Part shown: piece after piece, positions 54,358 to 62,974 of the stretch
Layout of the letters: each line of letters starts with the position of its first letter
Position numbering within the stretch: the stretch's first letter is position 1
Origin: Sphingobacteriales bacterium JAD_PAG50586_3
GTDB lineage: Bacteria > Bacteroidota > Bacteroidia > CAMBQF01
Direction of reading: 5' to 3'
DNA length: 64,000 bases
Assembly: GCA_023213195.1 (NCBI GenBank)
Contig: CP096135.1
Span: 3,840,842 to 3,904,841 of the forward strand
Translations under genes and position numbers: made by a program
The notes under the pieces: generated by a model
Told to the model about the DNA's origin: nothing
Databases searched by the model: none
What the model saw: the letters and a program-made list of their open reading frames with translations, nothing else

Positions 54358-55210
54358 AAGAACCTTATCTGCCCTGTGGAGAGAAAGAGACAACCTTCCC
54401 CTTCTTAAGACCATCTTATGGAAGGGGAAACCACGAGGATTATTCCAATTGTCAATGGTTAATTGACAATTATCAATAAGGAACTTAACCGCGGAGTTCG
54501 CAAAGTATCTCGCAAAGTGCACAGAGTTTCTCATTTTTAGTTTTTCATTTTTCATTAAGCCAAGGGCCGCATGGCTGTCCCAAAGAGATGCCTTTGGCAT
54601 AAATATTTGCGTAGGTTTTTGCAATCATTTCAAGTACGGTTTACAAGTTCTGCCTTTTAGTCAGAAGACGAGGGATTTCAGTTTTTGGTTCTAACATCAT
54701 TTTAAAAATAGTTTAACCCACTCAACGCAGCAGGGTTGTAATAAAATTTTAAGTTTTTGCAATCACTTAACATACTGCTTAGCAATCCCAATTTTTCATT
54801 TTTCACTTTTAGTTTTTCACTAGGCCAAAGGCCCATCTGTTGTAATAAAATTTTAAGTTTTTGCATAATTACTACCACCCCCGTCCCGACTATCGTCGCG
54901 ACACCCCCTCCTAAATTAGGAGGGGGAAGGGGAAGGTCGCACGGTTGTAGTAAAATTTTGAGTTTTTGCGCACCATAAAAATGAGCAGTTTTACCCCTTA
55001 GCTTAAAGTAAAACTTTAACATCTGACAAACAGGCATAGGCATCATCAAAATTGTCCCCCTCACGGAGGGGGTGCCCAAAGGGCGGGGGAGGTTTATTTT
55101 TGGCAAGGGCAAAGCAACGCTTTGACGGGGTGTGTTAGCATAGCTAAAACCCTCGCTATTGTAGTAAATTTTAGGCATTTTGTATTTAGTTTAGTACCCT
55201 CTTTCGAGGA
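54358..55210. repeat. Gene-poor repeat array with a recurring A/T-rich unit
   Basis: On the minus strand the unit CAAAAACTTAAAATTTTATT recurs near 54762, 54866 and 54970 (spacing about 105 bp), with more diverged copies near 55020 and 55178. Between units lie GC-rich hairpins such as CCCCCTCCTAAATTAGGAGG (54903-54922) and TGTCCCCCTCACGGAGGGGG. The module TTTATGCCAAAGGCAT is at 54588-54603 (complement). A 158-codon frame from 55178 (MPKIYYNSEGFSYANT, with QKLKILLQ and KNLKFYYN repeats) spans it; I do not accept it as a gene, but a promoter stands before it. Confidence 0.7.
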
Positions 55211-55215
55211 TATTA

Positions 55216-55246
55216 CAAAGATACAACCTGAGGGAGGGGTTGTCAA
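55216..55246 (-). promoter_or_regulatory. Promoter P3 facing the repeat array
   Basis: On the minus strand TTG (complement of 55244-55246), 20 bases, TATCTTTG (complement of 55216-55223), with CTTGACA and GTTGTATCTTTG as in P1 and P2. It would transcribe the repeat array. Confidence 0.55.
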
Positions 55247-55270
55247 GAAAAAGCTTTCAGCAAAGTGTTT

Positions 55271-56268
55271 AAGTTTGATGGTAGGTGACGCTTTGCTTTA
55301 ACACCTAGCATGGAGGGAACACGAAACCCCGCCTTTTGGGTAGGTGCTGTTATACGCAGTATTATTTATTTTTTGTCGATCACGCATGCTTGTCTAAATT
55401 GTGCACCAAGTTCGGTTAACTCAATGTATTTATTTATCACATTAGTAGTTGTGTGTTCAGTTTCATATTGAGCTATAAATTTTTCATATTCCTCTGTCTT
55501 CAGGAGAATGTCGTAAGCATTTTCACCAACCAAATGTCTTCCGGCAGGTATATGTAAAAGACCAAGTCGGCATAGATTGTCTACATATTGCGGAGTAAGG
55601 TCTTCATGTTGGCATCCTGCTTCTTTGCCAATATTTGAATAATTATTCACCAAATTATGTTCACCCTTACCATTCTTAATTTTTAATTTGATGTCCACTA
55701 TTGGCTTATAAATATTCGGATGAAAAACTTTAAGAATCAAGCCTTCGTCAGCAGTCATGTTCTTAATAATTTCAACAAATCCAGGATGAGCTTTTGTTAC
55801 AGTATCCTTGTCCATGGAATTCGCAATTAGGTTGGCATAAAGTTCCCTCAACGTTTCATTATTCCCAGTATATCTCAATGCTTCAAGTGCAGGTCCAACA
55901 ACTGCTGGATCGGGAGTAACAATATTTTCTTCAGGAGTGTCCTTTAACTTTTCTGCTACTCTATTTTGAACAAACTCGCTTATTTTATCATAACCCCAAA
56001 CTAAAGCACTAATTGGAGCAAGAGCAATATTGATTGTCTTGGTCACGGTCGCTAAAGATTTTCCTATTTCTTTTGCAGCAGGTTGGACTGCATCATTGTA
56101 TATTGGAACTGCTTTTGCAAGTCCAGTTACAGCGTCAATAGTGCTTTTCACATTACTATCTTTGGAATTATTTTCTGGAGTCGCCATAATTTTTTATTTA
56201 ATAGGTTGTGTCACAATTTTGCGTATAACGTTTCGCGAAGGCAGGTGCCCTCACCTAACATCAAACTT
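55271..56268. mobile_element. Candidate small cassette: Abi-alpha gene enclosed by nested inverted repeats
   Basis: Outer repeats AAGTTTGATGGTAGGTGA (55271-55288) and its inverted partner (56251-56268, 17/18). Inner repeats GTTATACGCA (55349-55358) and its exact inverted partner (56220-56229). Both ends can fold TAGGTG or AGGTG with CACCTA or CACCT. The left end also contains the boundary 20-mer seen at 39001 and 40246. Only the Abi-alpha gene lies inside; no transposase is present, and no target duplication is obvious. It is an inferred element. Confidence 0.55.
55366..56187 (-). CDS. Abi-alpha (DUF4393) family protein, candidate abortive-infection factor
   Basis: 273 residues. The N-terminal STIDAVTGLAKAVPIYNDAVQPAAKEIGKSL, NIALAPISALVWGYDKI, EALRYTGNNETLRELYANLIANSMD and AHPGFVEIIKNM match the DUF4393/Abi-alpha family, named for proteins tied to phage abortive infection. 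The hydrophobic stretch around residue 55 may contact membranes. No signal peptide. The mechanism of the family is not established. It is the only gene between nested inverted repeats, which fits transfer as a defence cassette; that role is inference. Confidence 0.8.
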   Translation of the reverse strand: MATPENNSKDSNVKSTIDAVTGLAKAVPIYNDAVQPAAKEIGKSLATVTKTINIALAPISALVWGYDKISEFVQNRVAEKLKDTPEENIVTPDPAVVGPALEALRYTGNNETLRELYANLIANSMDKDTVTKAHPGFVEIIKNMTADEGLILKVFHPNIYKPIVDIKLKIKNGKGEHNLVNNYSNIGKEAGCQHEDLTPQYVDNLCRLGLLHIPAGRHLVGENAYDILLKTEEYEKFIAQYETEHTTTNVINKYIELTELGAQFRQACVIDKK

Positions 56269-56344
56269 ACCAATTTATTAGCAATAACATACTCATTGTA
56301 ATTTTCTCAGCACTATCTACACTAACCCTGTATTACTCGCTATA

Positions 56345-57262
56345 ATGAAAGATTACTTTTTGCTGCAATATACAATGACCAACCGCAAGCTGGCTGATTG
56401 GGGCATTAACCCTTTTGTGGCTTATGTGTTGATGGTTGTTGGCTTTATATTCCTATCAGAATACCTGTACAGTGTAACTGAATTTGCCGGGTATGTTGTT
56501 TTGGTTGTTGCCTTGAGTGTGCTTACCAATACATCAGAAACCCAACGGAACAACTTTTTACTTATTGTTTTTGGCAATAGCAAGTACCGCAAAATAAGGA
56601 TTATAGAAAATGTATGCATAAGCCTGCCATTTTCTATATTATTGTTTTACCATAACGCATTTATAGAATCAATAGCACTGCTAACAGTGGCTGTTGTGTT
56701 GGCAGGGTTATCTTTTAAAGCCAACCTAAACTTTGCCATACCTACACCTTTTTATAAAAAACCGTTTGAATTTACTGTAGGTTTTAGAAATACATTTTAC
56801 CTGTTGCCCTTGGCATACGCGTTAACGGTTATAGCACTATCGGTAGGTAATTTTAACCTGGGGATATTCTCTATGCTATTGGTTGTTTTTATATCGCTTA
56901 CCTACTATGCAAAGCCCGAGAATGAATATTTTGTATGGTCGTACGCTGTAAAATCGCCCCAATTTATTTTTAATAAAATTAAAACCGGCACTGTATACAC
57001 TACATTTTTAGCCCTACCCATACTTATTGCTATGGTTATGTTCTATCCGCTAAAAGCCGATGAGATAGTGCTGTTTACCCTTATAAGCTTATCGTTTTTA
57101 TGGGTAACCATTTTAGCTAAATATGCCGCATACCCTAACCAAATGGGCTTGCCCGAAGCGGTGCTTATAGCAATGTGTGTTTATTACCCACCGCTATTAA
57201 TAGCCGTAATACCTTATTTCTACTACAAATCAATTAAAAAACTGAATATTCTTTTAAAATGA
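56345..57262 (+). CDS. ABC transporter membrane subunit
   Basis: 305 residues with about eight hydrophobic segments (first at about 22-40, FVAYVLMVVGFIFLSEYL; last near 275-295). No motif identifies the cargo. Its stop overlaps the ATG of an ABC ATPase by 4 bases (ATGA), so the two are translationally coupled and form one transporter. The layout, a single permease with a short ATPase, resembles ABC-2 type exporters for antibiotics or peptides. The start could be 56345 or a later Met at residue 11. Confidence 0.75.
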   Translation: MKDYFLLQYTMTNRKLADWGINPFVAYVLMVVGFIFLSEYLYSVTEFAGYVVLVVALSVLTNTSETQRNNFLLIVFGNSKYRKIRIIENVCISLPFSILLFYHNAFIESIALLTVAVVLAGLSFKANLNFAIPTPFYKKPFEFTVGFRNTFYLLPLAYALTVIALSVGNFNLGIFSMLLVVFISLTYYAKPENEYFVWSYAVKSPQFIFNKIKTGTVYTTFLALPILIAMVMFYPLKADEIVLFTLISLSFLWVTILAKYAAYPNQMGLPEAVLIAMCVYYPPLLIAVIPYFYYKSIKKLNILLK

Positions 57263-57882
57263 TTAAAGTAAAAAACCTAAGCAAGAGCTACGGCAGTAAT
57301 AACGTTTTAAAAGATATCAACCTTGATTTTTTAAACGGCAAAGTGTATGGTATTGTGGGAGAAAACGGTGCGGGCAAAACCACGCTTTTCAGGTGCATAG
57401 CCGGGTTAGAAGATTATGATGGGGAAATTGAAGCGGAGGTAACGCCGCTTAAAAACCATCTGGGCCTATTATTAACAGAGCCTTTCTTCTTTTCTAAAAT
57501 AACAGGCAGTGAATACATCAGGTTGTTGTGCAATGCGCGCAATACACCGATAAAAGACATGGAAAGCCGCAATATTTTTGATTTGCCGTTAAATCAGTAT
57601 GCATCTACCTATTCAACAGGAATGAAAAAGAAACTGGCCCTTACGGCTATTCTTTTGCAAGAAAACAAGTATTATATTCTTGATGAACCCTTTAACGGCG
57701 TTGACATACAAAGCAATATCATTTTAACAGAGATAATACATAAACTGAGGGAACTAAACAAAATTGTAATTATATCATCGCATATATTTTCTACTTTGAG
57801 TGATACGTGCGATGAAATACACTTGCTTCGCAAAGGGGAGCCAATTAAAACTGTGCAAAAGAATGAATTTAAAGACCTGTAA
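57259..57882 (+). CDS. ABC transporter ATPase subunit
   Basis: 207 residues: Walker A GENGAGKTT, signature YSTGMKKKLAL (STGM variant usual in ABC-2 exporters), Walker B YYILDEPFNGVD and the H-loop SSHIF. It energises the permease encoded just upstream. After the TAA at 57880 the same frame continues with EEMKAITIGNKIEKLGLR to a second stop at 57937, so the TAA may replace GAA and the true end may be 57939. Confidence 0.88.
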   Translation: MIKVKNLSKSYGSNNVLKDINLDFLNGKVYGIVGENGAGKTTLFRCIAGLEDYDGEIEAEVTPLKNHLGLLLTEPFFFSKITGSEYIRLLCNARNTPIKDMESRNIFDLPLNQYASTYSTGMKKKLALTAILLQENKYYILDEPFNGVDIQSNIILTEIIHKLRELNKIVIISSHIFSTLSDTCDEIHLLRKGEPIKTVQKNEFKDL

Positions 57883-57983
57883 GAAGAAATGAAAGCCATT
57901 ACCATTGGCAACAAAATTGAAAAGCTTGGACTTAGGTAAACAGTATTCTAAACAATAAGCTACCATTAGGTCTTACTTAAGGT

Positions 57984-58403
57984 ATGCTACAACCTTACAA
58001 ATTTTTAATAATAGACGATGATGCAGGAAACAACCTGCTTTGCGAATTGGTTATAGTAAGGGCATTTGTCAATGCTGAAGTTATTTCATTTACATCAGCA
58101 TCAAAAGGGATTGATTACATAAAAAACGGAAATACAGAAAAAACTATAAAAACTATACTGTTTTTAGATATTAATATGCCTACACTATCGGGCTGGGATG
58201 TTTTAGCACAATTTGAAGGGATAAAGGCAATAATTGACCACAATTTTACTGTTTATATGTTATCATCATCTGTTAACCCGGCCGACAAGGTTAGGGCAGA
58301 AAACAACCGTTTTGTAGAAGGATATTTAACAAAGCCATTAACTAAAACACTAGTGCTTAAACTATTAGGTAAAGAAGAAATTAATAGTAAACAAGTTAGC
58401 TAA
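57984..58403 (+). CDS. Single-domain response regulator
   Basis: 139 residues, receiver only: FLIIDDDAGNN, TILFLDINMPTLSGWD (phospho-acceptor), YMLSSSVN and LTKPLT (Lys). It precedes a kinase of the same type as that at 33685 and is similar to the receivers at 35198 and 60454. No output domain. Confidence 0.88.
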   Translation: MLQPYKFLIIDDDAGNNLLCELVIVRAFVNAEVISFTSASKGIDYIKNGNTEKTIKTILFLDINMPTLSGWDVLAQFEGIKAIIDHNFTVYMLSSSVNPADKVRAENNRFVEGYLTKPLTKTLVLKLLGKEEINSKQVS

Positions 58404-58561
58404 ATAAAGCGTTAATTTAACACTATTACTCCGGCAGGTACAAAAGCTCGTACACCATTCTCAGTTATTAAAGCCAGAAATTTACAGGTAAACTAATTTG
58501 CCCGTCGCAATAAAGCCATTTAGCAAAAGGTATTTCTGGGCGTAATATATACTTTGAACTA

Positions 58562-60429
58562 ATGGGTACTCCAAAAAACCTGTTAAAGTTAAAAAGCCGG
58601 CTAAAAAAATTGCCCCTAAAAAACTAAACAGCAATACAGCATTTAGCAACTCTATAATAGAGAGCCTCCCGGGCATTTTCTACATTTTTGACCATAGCGG
58701 TAAATTTTTAAAATGGAACAACCACTTTAAAAAAGTAATGGGCTTTACAACCAACGAAGCCGGGCAAAAAAACGCTTAATTTTTTTGAAGCACAGGCTAA
58801 GCAGCATATAGCTCAGCAAAAAAAACGCCCTTAGTCAAACGGAAAGCGATGAGACCCTGACTAATAAAAAAGGGGAAGAAATACTCTACCGTTTTACTGC
58901 AAATAATATAGAATACAATCAGCAGCAAAGTATTGTTGTAAATGGTACTGATATTACTGCGTACCAAAATAGCAAAAGCAAACTTGGATTAAGCGAGAAA
59001 ACGCTTAACGGGCTATTTGACAATGCCCCTTGGCATGGCCATTTTATCTTTAAAAAGAAAATGGATTAAAGTAAACCAAAAATTGTGCGATATGCTGGGC
59101 TATACTGAAAAGGAAATGCTAAGCATGACGTATGACGATATTGCTGACCCGATACATAAAAAAGAAAACGAAGAAACATACCGCAAGTTTGAAAAGCGGA
59201 TGATTGGCAGTTATATTTCGGAGCGCATTTTTGTAAAAAAAGATAAAACAAATGTTTGGGTTAATATTACCATGTCGCTAATAGAAGACAATGGTGGAGC
59301 GCCTATCTACTACATATCACAAATAGAAGATATAACCGAAAAGAAAAAGGGGCTAAAAGAACTTTCTGATTATAAAATAGCGCTAGACGAATCTTCTATT
59401 GTAGCCATAACCGACCCTAAGTGCATAATAAATTATGTTAACGATAATTATTGCAAAATAGCAGGCCATAAGTGTGAAGATTTAGTAGGGAAAGGATACA
59501 GCATAATTAATTCTGATTGTAATCCGCCTGATCATTTAAAAGAACTTTTAGCCACCATATCTAAAGGCAAAATATGGCACGGCGACCTTTGCGACATAGC
59601 TAAAGATGGCACCATTTACTGGATAGAAAACACTATAGTGCCTTTTTTAAATGACAAAGGTAAGCCATGGCAGTATGTTGCCATAGGCAGCAATATTACA
59701 GACAGGATAAATGCTGAACACCAACGAGAAAAAATGTTGGAAGATATTGTGCAGCGCAACAAAGATTTAGAACAGTTTGCCTACATAGTATCACACAACC
59801 TGCGGTCGCCATTGGCTAATATTATGGGCTTTACCGAAGAGCTGAAACAAAAAACAAATACCGAAGAACAAAACCAATTATTCTTAGATTATTTAGCTGT
59901 ATCGGTAAATAAGTTAGATACAGTTATTAACGACCTAAACAATATTTTACAGGTAAAACACCAGGTTAATGAGTTAAAAGAAACCATTAGCCTTACCCAG
60001 GTGTTGCAAGACACAGAAACAATGTTAAGTAATATTATAGACAGCCAGGATATAAAAATAAAGTCTGACTTTTCTGCTATTGATGAAATTAAAACAATAA
60101 AAAGTTACCTGTACAGCATATTTTATAACCTGATAACCAACAGCATTAAATACCGCCGCAGTACGGTCAAATCAACAATACACATAAAAAGCAAAACGTT
60201 GCCGGGCTTTATTATACTCACTTTTAAAGACAATGGAATGGGTATTGACATGGCGAAGCAAGGCGAAAACCTGTTTGGTTTATACAAACGTTTTCACACC
60301 ACCGTTGCCGAGGGTAAAGGCGTTGGACTGTATATAACAAAAACCCAAATAGAAAGCATTGGTGGTAAAATAAAAGTAACAAGCAAAGTAAACTCCGGTA
60401 CTGAATTTAGTATACAACTCCCATTATAA
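58562..60429 (+). CDS. PAS-repeat sensor histidine kinase, soluble (several frameshifts in the N-terminal part)
   Basis: About 620 residues when joined. From 59017 onward one frame holds two PAS domains, HisKA (QRNKDLEQFAYIVSHNLRSPLANIMGF) and an ATPase (NLITNSIKYRRS, FKDNGMGIDM, GKGVGLYITK). Upstream, a third PAS domain is legible only across changing frames: SNSIIESLPGIFYIFDHSGKF, LNFFEAQAKQHIAQQ, NALSQTESDETLTNKKGEE. Breaks fall near 58620, 58775, 58830 and 59030, mostly in runs of seven or eight A, T or in C4. The pattern points to homopolymer errors, though real decay of the N-terminus cannot be excluded. It belongs with the three receivers around it. Confidence 0.78.
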
Positions 60430-60453
60430 AAAATATTAACAAACTAATTTAAA

Positions 60454-60855
60454 ATGACAAATAAACAGCGCATAATTATTATTGATGATGATGACGGAAA
60501 TAATGTGTTAAGCACTATAGCCATACTCCGGGTTTATGAAAATATTGAATTAAAAATATTTACAAATTCTAAAGAAGGCATTGAATATATTGAAGAAGAA
60601 TACGAAAAAATGCAACTGCCCACCATGTTGTTTTTAGACATAAATATGCCTGGGCTAAGCGGTTGGGACATTTTGGGTAGGCTTAAGAAAATGAAGGAAA
60701 TTATTGAAGCATCGTTTAATATATACATCCTATCATCATCGGTAGACAGGGCAGATAAAGAACGTGCAGACAGCGAAAAACTAATAAAAGGATATTTGAT
60801 AAAACCACTACGAAACAACATTTTTAACCTGAATAAATTAAGCCCTGTTAATTGA
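60454..60855 (+). CDS. Single-domain response regulator
   Basis: 133 residues, receiver only: RIIIIDDDDGNN, MLFLDINMPGLSGWD, YILSSSVD and YLIKPLR. It starts 24 bases after the kinase and is close in sequence to the receivers at 35198 and 57984. Confidence 0.88.
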   Translation: MTNKQRIIIIDDDDGNNVLSTIAILRVYENIELKIFTNSKEGIEYIEEEYEKMQLPTMLFLDINMPGLSGWDILGRLKKMKEIIEASFNIYILSSSVDRADKERADSEKLIKGYLIKPLRNNIFNLNKLSPVN

Positions 60856-60868
60856 CATTATTATAATT

Positions 60869-61339
60869 ATGAATATGGATTACAATAAAAAACCCGCTAT
60901 GGAAAATGAATATGCTGAGATTTTACTGGTAGATGATAACCTCTCTGATGCTGAAATGACTATTAGGGCATTGCGCAAAAACAACATTGTACACACCATA
61001 TTGCATCTTAAAGATGGTGTAGAAGCGCTAGACTACCTACTGGGGCAGGGCGAATACGCAGGTCGGGATATTACCCTGACACCAAAAATTACATTACTTG
61101 ATTTAAGAATGCCACGGATTGATGGCATAGAAGTGTTAACCAAAATAAAACAAACAGATGCAATTAAACACATACCTATTGTTGTTTTAACATCATCAAA
61201 CGTTGACCCTAACTTAGAAATATGTATGGGTTTAGGCGCGGCAAGCTTTATAGTTAAGCCTGTTAACTTGCCTGGCTTTGTAAAGGCCCTAGCCGCAATT
61301 AAAATGCACTGGCCAACAGTTGATAATACAAAGCCATAG
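60869..61339 (+). CDS. Response regulator, Rcp1-like receiver
   Basis: About 156 residues. ILLVDDNLSDAEMTIRALRK, LKDGVEALDYLLGQGEYAGRD, KITLLDLRMPRIDGIEVL (phospho-acceptor), VVLTSSN and FIVKPVN (Lys). The DG-x-E-ALDYL block marks the Rcp1/CheY-like group that partners PAS or phytochrome kinases, distinct from the three short receivers. Start may be 60869, 60875 or 60899. It ends the kinase cluster. Confidence 0.87.
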   Translation: MNMDYNKKPAMENEYAEILLVDDNLSDAEMTIRALRKNNIVHTILHLKDGVEALDYLLGQGEYAGRDITLTPKITLLDLRMPRIDGIEVLTKIKQTDAIKHIPIVVLTSSNVDPNLEICMGLGAASFIVKPVNLPGFVKALAAIKMHWPTVDNTKP

Positions 61340-61368
61340 AAAGTGCATTTACACTACTTATCTTCTAT

Positions 61369-61677
61369 CTACCTGCCCTTTATTCTTTGAATACTCTTTT
61401 TTATCACATTATCGCCGGGGTGCGATTGTAATTCTTTTTGAAGCTCGCTAATTATAAAAGGCTTTAACTCTGAGTGAATATAGTTAAAATAAAACTGGTG
61501 CCAATTACGGTTGCTTATTACCAGGCTATTCCAATAATCGTTAAAGCTATCGTGCTTACGTTGTACAATCAGTTCAGCATTAGCTACCAAAAACGTGTAC
61601 TTTCCGCCGGGTAAAGCCCTGCGGTATACTGCTTCATGATTTGCATCGGTACTGTATTCAAAATAAATTTTATCCAT
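61369..61677 (-). CDS. Hypothetical protein
   Basis: 102 residues from the ATG at 61677. No signal peptide or known domain; aromatic and basic (HDSFNDYWNSLVISNRNWHQFYFNYIHSEL), ending in a Lys/Arg-rich helix. It follows the phage-type repressor on the same strand, separated by a terminator, and may belong to the same mobile unit. Confidence 0.5.
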   Translation of the reverse strand: MDKIYFEYSTDANHEAVYRRALPGGKYTFLVANAELIVQRKHDSFNDYWNSLVISNRNWHQFYFNYIHSELKPFIISELQKELQSHPGDNVIKKSIQRIKGR

Positions 61678-61693
61678 AGGTATCAACCTCCAC

Positions 61694-61721
61694 AAAAAAA
61701 TCCCCTCACAATTGAGGGGGA
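61694..61721 (-). terminator. Terminator of the S24 repressor gene
   Basis: On the minus strand TCCCCCTC, loop AATTGT, GAGGGGA and a run of seven T, 16 bases after the stop. Confidence 0.75.
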
Positions 61722-61736
61722 TAGTACTATGTACAA

Positions 61737-62612
61737 TTAAATTTCGTTTTTGTTTACCCAGCCCTTAACTAAAAACAGGCGACGTATCTTATTGCGCGAT
61801 ATTTCAAAGTCGTCAAACTTTTCGTGGTTTTCTGATACCAGTAAAACTTTTTCGGGCTTGCTGCCTTTGCGCACATATTTAACCATGCGGCGCTCGTCGG
61901 TTACAATCAGGTAAATCTGACCAAACTCAACCACATCTAAATCGTAAATCTGTTTGCAGATAATAATATCGCCATTAGATATGCGTGGGTACATAGAGTG
62001 GCCCGATACGGGTACGGCAAAATCACAATCGGCAAAACCCGGTACCAACAAACTCTCGCGGGCAGTTTCTTTACCGTCAAAAATACGGTTAACGTTACCT
62101 GCTGTAACATCTACCTCGTAATAAGGCAGGGCGCGCACCTTCTCGTTAAACATAGGGCCTACACCGCTAAGCAGCCATTGTGTGTTCAGACCTTTAATAT
62201 TTCGCACAATACCCTCTAGCACTTTAGAGCTAACACCTATACGGCGTTTAATAATATGCGATATGGTATTAGGTTCTTCGCCAATTTTTGAGGCAAAATC
62301 TTTCTGGTTAATGTCAAGGGCACGTATTAGCCCCTCTACCCTATCATTCAATATAAAAGATGGACCTTCAATTTTAATACCCGGCAGGGGAGAAACCGCC
62401 TGGATAACTTTAGGCTTATTTTTATTCCCGTTAAGGAACGAGGTGTCCACCTTAAAGAATTTAGCAATAGTAGCAAGGGTTTCAGGGGTTGGGGTGTTTT
62501 TCCCAACTTCGTAAAGGCTAACCATTTGTTTGGTTATTCCGGTACCATCGGCCACTTGTTGTTGAGTCAGGCCTTTTTTAACTCGCAGGTTTTTAAGCTT
62601 TTCAGATAGCAT
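61737..62612 (-). CDS. Phage-type repressor: two HTH domains and S24 (LexA-like) peptidase
   Basis: 291 residues. An Xre HTH (about 5-60, KKGLTQQQVADGTGITKQMVSLYEVGK) and a second HTH-like unit (about 90-145, INQKDFASKIGEEPNTISHIIKRR) precede the S24 domain. The peptidase has the nucleophile Ser in VSGHSMYPRISNGDIIICKQ and the Lys in MVKYVRKG, so RecA-stimulated self-cleavage is possible. Such proteins hold prophages silent until SOS. It is divergent from a promoter at 62646 and the small genes leading to a ClpP-like protease, a normal phage switch geometry. Chromosomal Xre-S24 regulators are the alternative. Confidence 0.85.
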   Translation of the reverse strand: MLSEKLKNLRVKKGLTQQQVADGTGITKQMVSLYEVGKNTPTPETLATIAKFFKVDTSFLNGNKNKPKVIQAVSPLPGIKIEGPSFILNDRVEGLIRALDINQKDFASKIGEEPNTISHIIKRRIGVSSKVLEGIVRNIKGLNTQWLLSGVGPMFNEKVRALPYYEVDVTAGNVNRIFDGKETARESLLVPGFADCDFAVPVSGHSMYPRISNGDIIICKQIYDLDVVEFGQIYLIVTDERRMVKYVRKGSKPEKVLLVSENHEKFDDFEISRNKIRRLFLVKGWVNKNEI

Positions 62613-62645
62613 AAATATAAGTTATTAACTTTTTTATATTTTAAC

Positions 62646-62677
62646 TTGACAATGGGTATAATCTTGTTGTACCTTTG
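62646..62677 (+). promoter_or_regulatory. Promoter of the small-gene/ClpP unit
   Basis: TTG (62646-62648), 21 bases, TACCTTTG (62670-62677), 33 bases after the divergent repressor start. The repressor probably acts here. Confidence 0.6.
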
Positions 62678-62725
62678 CAAAACAAAATCACTGCCAAATA
62701 TAGTACAATAATAATAAAACCAAAC

Positions 62726-62959
62726 ATGCCAGCCAAAATTTATGGAACCTACACACTTGCCAATGGCGATAAACTTTTTATATCGGGCTTAACAGAAGCG
62801 GAATTTACCACCACCCAATACAACACTACTGTATATACAGGAGAGAGCTGCTACATAAACAACGTAGAGCTATGCAAAACAAATGGTATGCGGGTTGATG
62901 TTACCGAACTGGTTATAGAACTGGAAAAGGATGAATTTTTATTGAGTAAATGTGCATAA
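62726..62959 (+). CDS. Small hypothetical protein
   Basis: 77 residues from the ATG at 62726 (MPAKIYGTYTLANGDKL). The frame is open from 62675, but that lies inside the promoter, so the later start is chosen. It is beta-rich with one Cys (GESCYINNVELCKTNGMRVD has two). No family recognised. First gene of the unit leading to the ClpP-like protease. Confidence 0.6.
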   Translation: MPAKIYGTYTLANGDKLFISGLTEAEFTTTQYNTTVYTGESCYINNVELCKTNGMRVDVTELVIELEKDEFLLSKCA

Positions 62960-62974
62960 AACAAAGAGAGACTG

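Noticed and set aside
53764..54624. 286-codon minus-strand frame across the adhesin end
   Set aside because: Most of it is antisense to the PKD and gliding C-terminal domain, and the rest lies in repeat DNA.
54702..55178. 158-codon frame as a protein-coding gene
   Set aside because: It runs through dispersed palindromes and repeats, has no recognisable domain, and its apparent protein repeats simply reflect the DNA repeats. Kept as a repeat array only.
54702..56187. Repeat array plus Abi-alpha as a type III toxin-antitoxin system
   Set aside because: In type III systems the RNA repeats precede the toxin and share its promoter. Here the array lies downstream of the Abi-alpha gene and has its own promoter.
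55271..56268. A true integron with attC sites
   Set aside because: GTTAGGT fits the core, but the partner box and orientation are not canonical, both ends are inverted to each other, and no integrase is present; left as a hypothesis only.
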